Origin: Saccharospirillaceae bacterium
Lineage (GTDB): Bacteria; Pseudomonadota; Gammaproteobacteria; Pseudomonadales; Natronospirillaceae
Assembly (NCBI GenBank): GCA_007116635.1
Contig: SKIB01000091.1
Location: 1-36,587 of the forward strand
DNA length: 36,587 nt
Direction: 5' to 3'
This document shows positions 34,098 through 36,587 of the stretch, in pieces. Within the stretch, counting starts at the first letter, position 1; every line of letters begins with the position of its first letter. Made by a program: the position numbers and the translations under genes. The notes below the pieces were generated by a model. The model had not been told where the DNA came from. It saw only the letters and a list, made by a program, of their open reading frames with translations, and searched no databases.

Positions 34098-34400
34098 TCA
34101 TTCGATCTTAAATAGCTGACCAAAATTGGAAATGGTTAAAATCTTTTTAACATCTTTGTTACAGCCAATGATTCGTATGGAGGCTGAATCACCACCTGCA
34201 TGGTCACGCAGAAGCAGTAACATGCCTAAGGCGGAACTATCCAAATAGTTGGCCTCGGTCATGTCCACAACCCATTCTTCAACATCTTGGGCCGACTCGT
34301 AGGCTTGGCGAAACTCTTGATGAGCACTAAAGTCAAAGCGCCCACGAACCTTAATGGTTACTGCTGGAGTTGCATCGTTTTTATCAACAGAAATGGTCAT
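34098..34400 (-). CDS. hsbA: HsbA-like STAS protein (anti-anti-sigma factor)
   Basis: A 100-residue STAS domain starting MTISVDKNDA. The segment RGRFDFSAHQEFRQAYE is HsbA-like, and YLDSSALGM holds the probable phospho-acceptor Ser56, the position reported for HsbA. In P. aeruginosa, HsbA binds the anti-sigma factor FlgM in one state and the diguanylate cyclase HsbD in the other, linking swimming and biofilm choice. FlgM and HsbD are not in this window. GAGG lies six bases before the ATG. Confidence 0.85.
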   Translation of the reverse strand: MTISVDKNDATPAVTIKVRGRFDFSAHQEFRQAYESAQDVEEWVVDMTEANYLDSSALGMLLLLRDHAGGDSASIRIIGCNKDVKKILTISNFGQLFKIE

Positions 34401-34435
34401 TGCAATCCTCGTAAGTGATCATCTTAATTACCTTG

Positions 34436-34464
34436 ATTGTAGACAGAGTTTACGAAAGCCACAA
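34436..34464 (-). promoter_or_regulatory. Sigma-70-like promoter of the hsbA-hsbR module
   Basis: On the minus strand TTGTGG (plus 34459-34464) and TACAAT (plus 34436-34441) are exactly 17 bases apart. The predicted start is about 28 bases before the hsbA ATG. A separate TTGACA farther upstream has no good -10 partner. Confidence 0.55.
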
Positions 34465-34578
34465 TGGATTGCTAAAGCATTTTTCCAAGACTCGCAAAAA
34501 AGTTTACAACCCAGCCGCTGAGTAAAACCTAGGTTTCAAATCAACTCTCATAATCAGTTTAGCACGGTTTCCGCACTG

Positions 34579-35049
34579 TCAAGGAAGAGAAGCCCACTGA
34601 TAACGATTTTTCACCCGATCACCACGCCGATACAGCTCATGCCCTTCTGGTACGGGGCGTTGGTCCAGGAAGCTAGCACCCAAGGCTTGCAGCAAGGCTT
34701 GACTGGCATGATTATCATGGTTGGTGGTGACAATCAAAGGCCACAACTGACGAGCCTGCGCCTCCATAGCCAGTGCACAACAGGCTTTGAAGGCCAAGCC
34801 TTGACGGCGGAACAGGGGGGAAATTTGATAACCAATCTGCCCTGAATAGCTCAGCAAATCATCATTAACCGCCAACCTTAGATCACACCAGCCCACCTGC
34901 AGGCCTTCAGTAAAGATGGCATAAACGATGGCCGGCACAGCAGAGACCGCCTGCTCTGGCGGCAACAGATTCCATGGCAATAGTTGCACCCCTTGATACT
35001 CAAGGGGGGCAAAGTCAGAGAGAGAAGGATTGGGCTTAGGCAACACCAT
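34579..35049 (-). CDS. GNAT-family N-acetyltransferase
   Basis: A 156-residue protein with the GNAT fold. [24 protein letters not shown] holds the acetyl-CoA pyrophosphate loop (RRQGLA, matching R/Q-x-x-G-x-A), and [21 protein letters not shown] is the C-terminal GNAT motif (N-x-x-S-x-x-L-x-x-x-G). The acceptor substrate cannot be told. It overlaps the accA 3' end by 14 bases, so it is likely co-translated with accA. Confidence 0.85.
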   Translation of the reverse strand: MVLPKPNPSLSDFAPLEYQGVQLLPWNLLPPEQAVSAVPAIVYAIFTEGLQVGWCDLRLAVNDDLLSYSGQIGYQISPLFRRQGLAFKACCALAMEAQARQLWPLIVTTNHDNHASQALLQALGASFLDQRPVPEGHELYRRGDRVKNRYQWASLP

Positions 35050-35986
35050 ACTGCATCAGGCGCTGGTAGCGGCGATCCAGCAACTCGGACTGTGACATTG
35101 AATCCAGTTGATCCAGATTCTGCAACAACTGCTGTTTGAGCGTCATGGCCATCAAGCCTGGGTCACGATGCGCACCACCCAAGGGCTCAGTGAGAACCGA
35201 ATCCACCAAGCCCAGCTCATGCAAACGCGCAGCAGTGATGCCCATGGCCGCTGCAGCTTCACTTGCCTTCTCAGCGGTTTTCCACAGAATCGAGGCACAG
35301 CCTTCGGGCGAGATCACCGAGTAAGTTGAGTACTGCAGCATATTGACCTGATCACCCACGCCAATGGCTAGGGCGCCACCCGAGCCACCCTCACCAATGA
35401 CGGTGGAAATGATGGGGGTTTTCAAGGACGACATCTTCAGCAGGTTGAACGCAATGGCCTCACTCTGGCCACGCTCTTCGGCGTCGATACCTGGGTAAGC
35501 CCCAGGTGTGTCAATTAGGGTGATGACCGGAATGCGGAAACGCTCGGCCATTTGCATCAGGCGCAGAGCCTTGCGGTAACCTTCAGGGCGTGGCATGCCA
35601 AAGTTACGTTTCACCTTCTCTGCCACTTTACGGCCTTTTTGCTGACCAATGACCATCACTGGGCGGCCATCTAGGCGGGCAGTACCACCGACAATGGCAG
35701 CATCATCGGCAAAATGACGATCACCATGCAGCTCATCAAAGTCTTCAAAGGTCTGCTCAAGGTAGTCTAGGGTATAAGGGCGGTTTGGGTGGCGAGACAA
35801 CTGGCTAACCTGCCAAGGGGTCAGGTTAGCAAAAATGTTATTGGTCAGTTTTTGGCTCTGCTGCTGCAGGCGCTCAATCTCACCGGCGATATCAAGATTG
35901 TGATCGTCACCTACCGAACGCAGCTCGTTAATTTTATCTTCCAACTCTGCGATTGGACGCTCAAAATCTAGAAAATTCATGTTCAT
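35036..35986 (-). CDS. accA: Acetyl-CoA carboxylase carboxyltransferase subunit alpha
   Basis: AccA with AccD moves the carboxyl group from biotin-BCCP to acetyl-CoA, making malonyl-CoA for fatty acid synthesis. The 316-residue protein has the normal length and family segments: [34 protein letters not shown], the [22 protein letters not shown] region and [18 protein letters not shown] 35986 is taken for the usual MNxNFLDFE N-terminus; ATG 35980 is an alternative. No ribosome binding site stands out. A 14-base overlap joins it to the GNAT gene. Confidence 0.97.
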   Translation of the reverse strand: MNMNFLDFERPIAELEDKINELRSVGDDHNLDIAGEIERLQQQSQKLTNNIFANLTPWQVSQLSRHPNRPYTLDYLEQTFEDFDELHGDRHFADDAAIVGGTARLDGRPVMVIGQQKGRKVAEKVKRNFGMPRPEGYRKALRLMQMAERFRIPVITLIDTPGAYPGIDAEERGQSEAIAFNLLKMSSLKTPIISTVIGEGGSGGALAIGVGDQVNMLQYSTYSVISPEGCASILWKTAEKASEAAAAMGITAARLHELGLVDSVLTEPLGGAHRDPGLMAMTLKQQLLQNLDQLDSMSQSELLDRRYQRLMQYGVA

Positions 35987-36101
35987 AGGGGTCTGTATTC
36001 CTCAACAACCGTCGGCAACTGTCAATGACGGGCAAAGATGGTTCAACGAGCAACTTTATCCTACTCAGCCTTGCTTGCAAAGCGCCGGTAGCCACGATTT
36101 G

Positions 36102-36128
36102 AGAAAAAGAACCTTGCCCAAAGGCAGG
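36102..36128 (-). terminator. Probable terminator after truC
   Basis: On the minus strand the stem CCTGCC/GGCaAGG (one bulged base, 4-base loop) is followed by TTCTTTTT. It lies about 30 bases after the truC stop and before accA. Confidence 0.5.
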
Positions 36129-36159
36129 ATTATTGCTTTTCCTTCATGGCTAATGGTAC

Positions 36160-36587
36160 TCATGAATCAAGCAATTGCCCTAACTTGGCAGGCAGCAAGC
36201 CGTAATCGGCCAACAGCAATTGCCAGTCGGGCGATAAGGGCGCATCGAGACGCAAGCTGCGATCGTCCGGCAAGCGCAGACGCAGAGCCACGGATCTTAA
36301 CATTAACTGCTGCAGACCGGTGCGCTGGCGCTGCAATCGATTGTGCCGCCCCTCGCCATAGGTGGTGTCGCCCAAAATGGGGTGAAACAGATGCTTCATG
36401 TGTCGGCGCAACTGATGCTGACGCCCCGTCAAAGGCTGCAATTCCACCAAGGAATAACGCGCACTGGCATAACGCCCGAGCGCCACCGGCAGCTCACTGC
36501 TGGCCAGATGACGATAACGACTGACTGCCGCCACCGCTTCTTTGGCCGCCAGATCGCCCTCGGCGTAGTCGTCTTGCACTGGCACCA
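36160..36587 (-). CDS. truC: tRNA pseudouridine(65) synthase TruC (5' end cut by window edge)
   Basis: The C-terminal about 142 residues of an RluA-type pseudouridine synthase. ASARYSLVELQPLTGRQHQLRRHMKHLFHPILGDTTYGEGRHN is the conserved block after the catalytic domain, and SRYRHLASSELPVALGRY preceding it is typical of TruC rather than RluA/C/D. The catalytic Asp region lies beyond the window. The first in-frame GTG (36585) is internal, not a start. TruC modifies U65 in tRNA. Confidence 0.85.
   Translation of the reverse strand, partial: VPVQDDYAEGDLAAKEAVAAVSRYRHLASSELPVALGRYASARYSLVELQPLTGRQHQLRRHMKHLFHPILGDTTYGEGRHNRLQRQRTGLQQLMLRSVALRLRLPDDRSLRLDAPLSPDWQLLLADYGLLPAKLGQLLDS

Noticed and set aside
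33678-34115. 145-residue open frame on the plus strand opposite hsbR
   Set aside because: Shadow of the receiver domain coding region; no recognisable domain or ribosome binding site.
1-36587. Mobile elements, CRISPR arrays, tRNA or rRNA genes, prophage or defence genes
   Set aside because: No transposase or integrase genes, no regular repeat-spacer pattern and no RNA-gene-like sequence were seen; the gene content is core metabolism, motility and chemotaxis.

Overview
The window is a gene-dense stretch of about 36.6 kb from a motile gammaproteobacterium. The order flhA-flhF-fleN-fliA-cheY-cheZ-cheA-cheB-parC-parP-cheW, a FabY-type ketoacyl synthase and an HptB/HsbR/HsbA module all resemble Pseudomonas, Marinobacter and Oceanospirillales-like bacteria. 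The genus cannot be fixed from the sequence alone. No mobile element, rRNA, tRNA, CRISPR array or phage region was seen. No gap longer than about 190 bases lacks a gene.

Left part (1-12518): a truncated fabY-like gene on the minus strand diverges from a GlxA/AraC-type regulator. Then come folE2 (minus), and trmH with a cation-efflux transporter gene (plus, overlapping). The transporter gene ends inside the 3' end of aroC. From aroC back to position 12038 runs a tightly packed minus-strand series of eight genes. In transcription order they are a SpoIIE-type PP2C phosphatase, a STAS protein, gpsA, a DUF4389 membrane protein, sixA, an alpha/beta hydrolase, prmB and aroC. A small PilZ gene diverges from it.

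Middle and right part (12641-31871): all on the minus strand, reading from right to left: fliK, fliL, fliM, fliN, fliO, fliP, fliQ, fliR, flhB, flhA, flhF, fleN, fliA, then cheY, cheZ, cheA, cheB, parC, parP, cheW and a small DUF2802-like gene. This covers the flagellar export apparatus, the switch, polar placement and number control, sigma-28, and the core chemotaxis pathway with its polar-localisation ATPase and adaptor. A sigma-54-like promoter precedes fliK and a sigma-28-like promoter precedes parC. A strong terminator follows cheW.

Upstream of fliK (31923-34400) is a signalling module of HsbA-like STAS, HsbR-like REC-PP2C-HATPase and HptB-like Hpt genes. In Pseudomonas this circuit feeds into FlgM/FliA and c-di-GMP control. 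The right edge holds a GNAT gene overlapping accA and a truncated truC.

Most of the window is well-known core machinery. The least explained element is the second phosphatase/STAS pair at 10299-12038, which is embedded in a housekeeping operon and has no dedicated kinase beside it. Other points are three repeated peptide motifs in the CheA linker, variant FlhB and FlhF motifs, and a TTG start for cheY.
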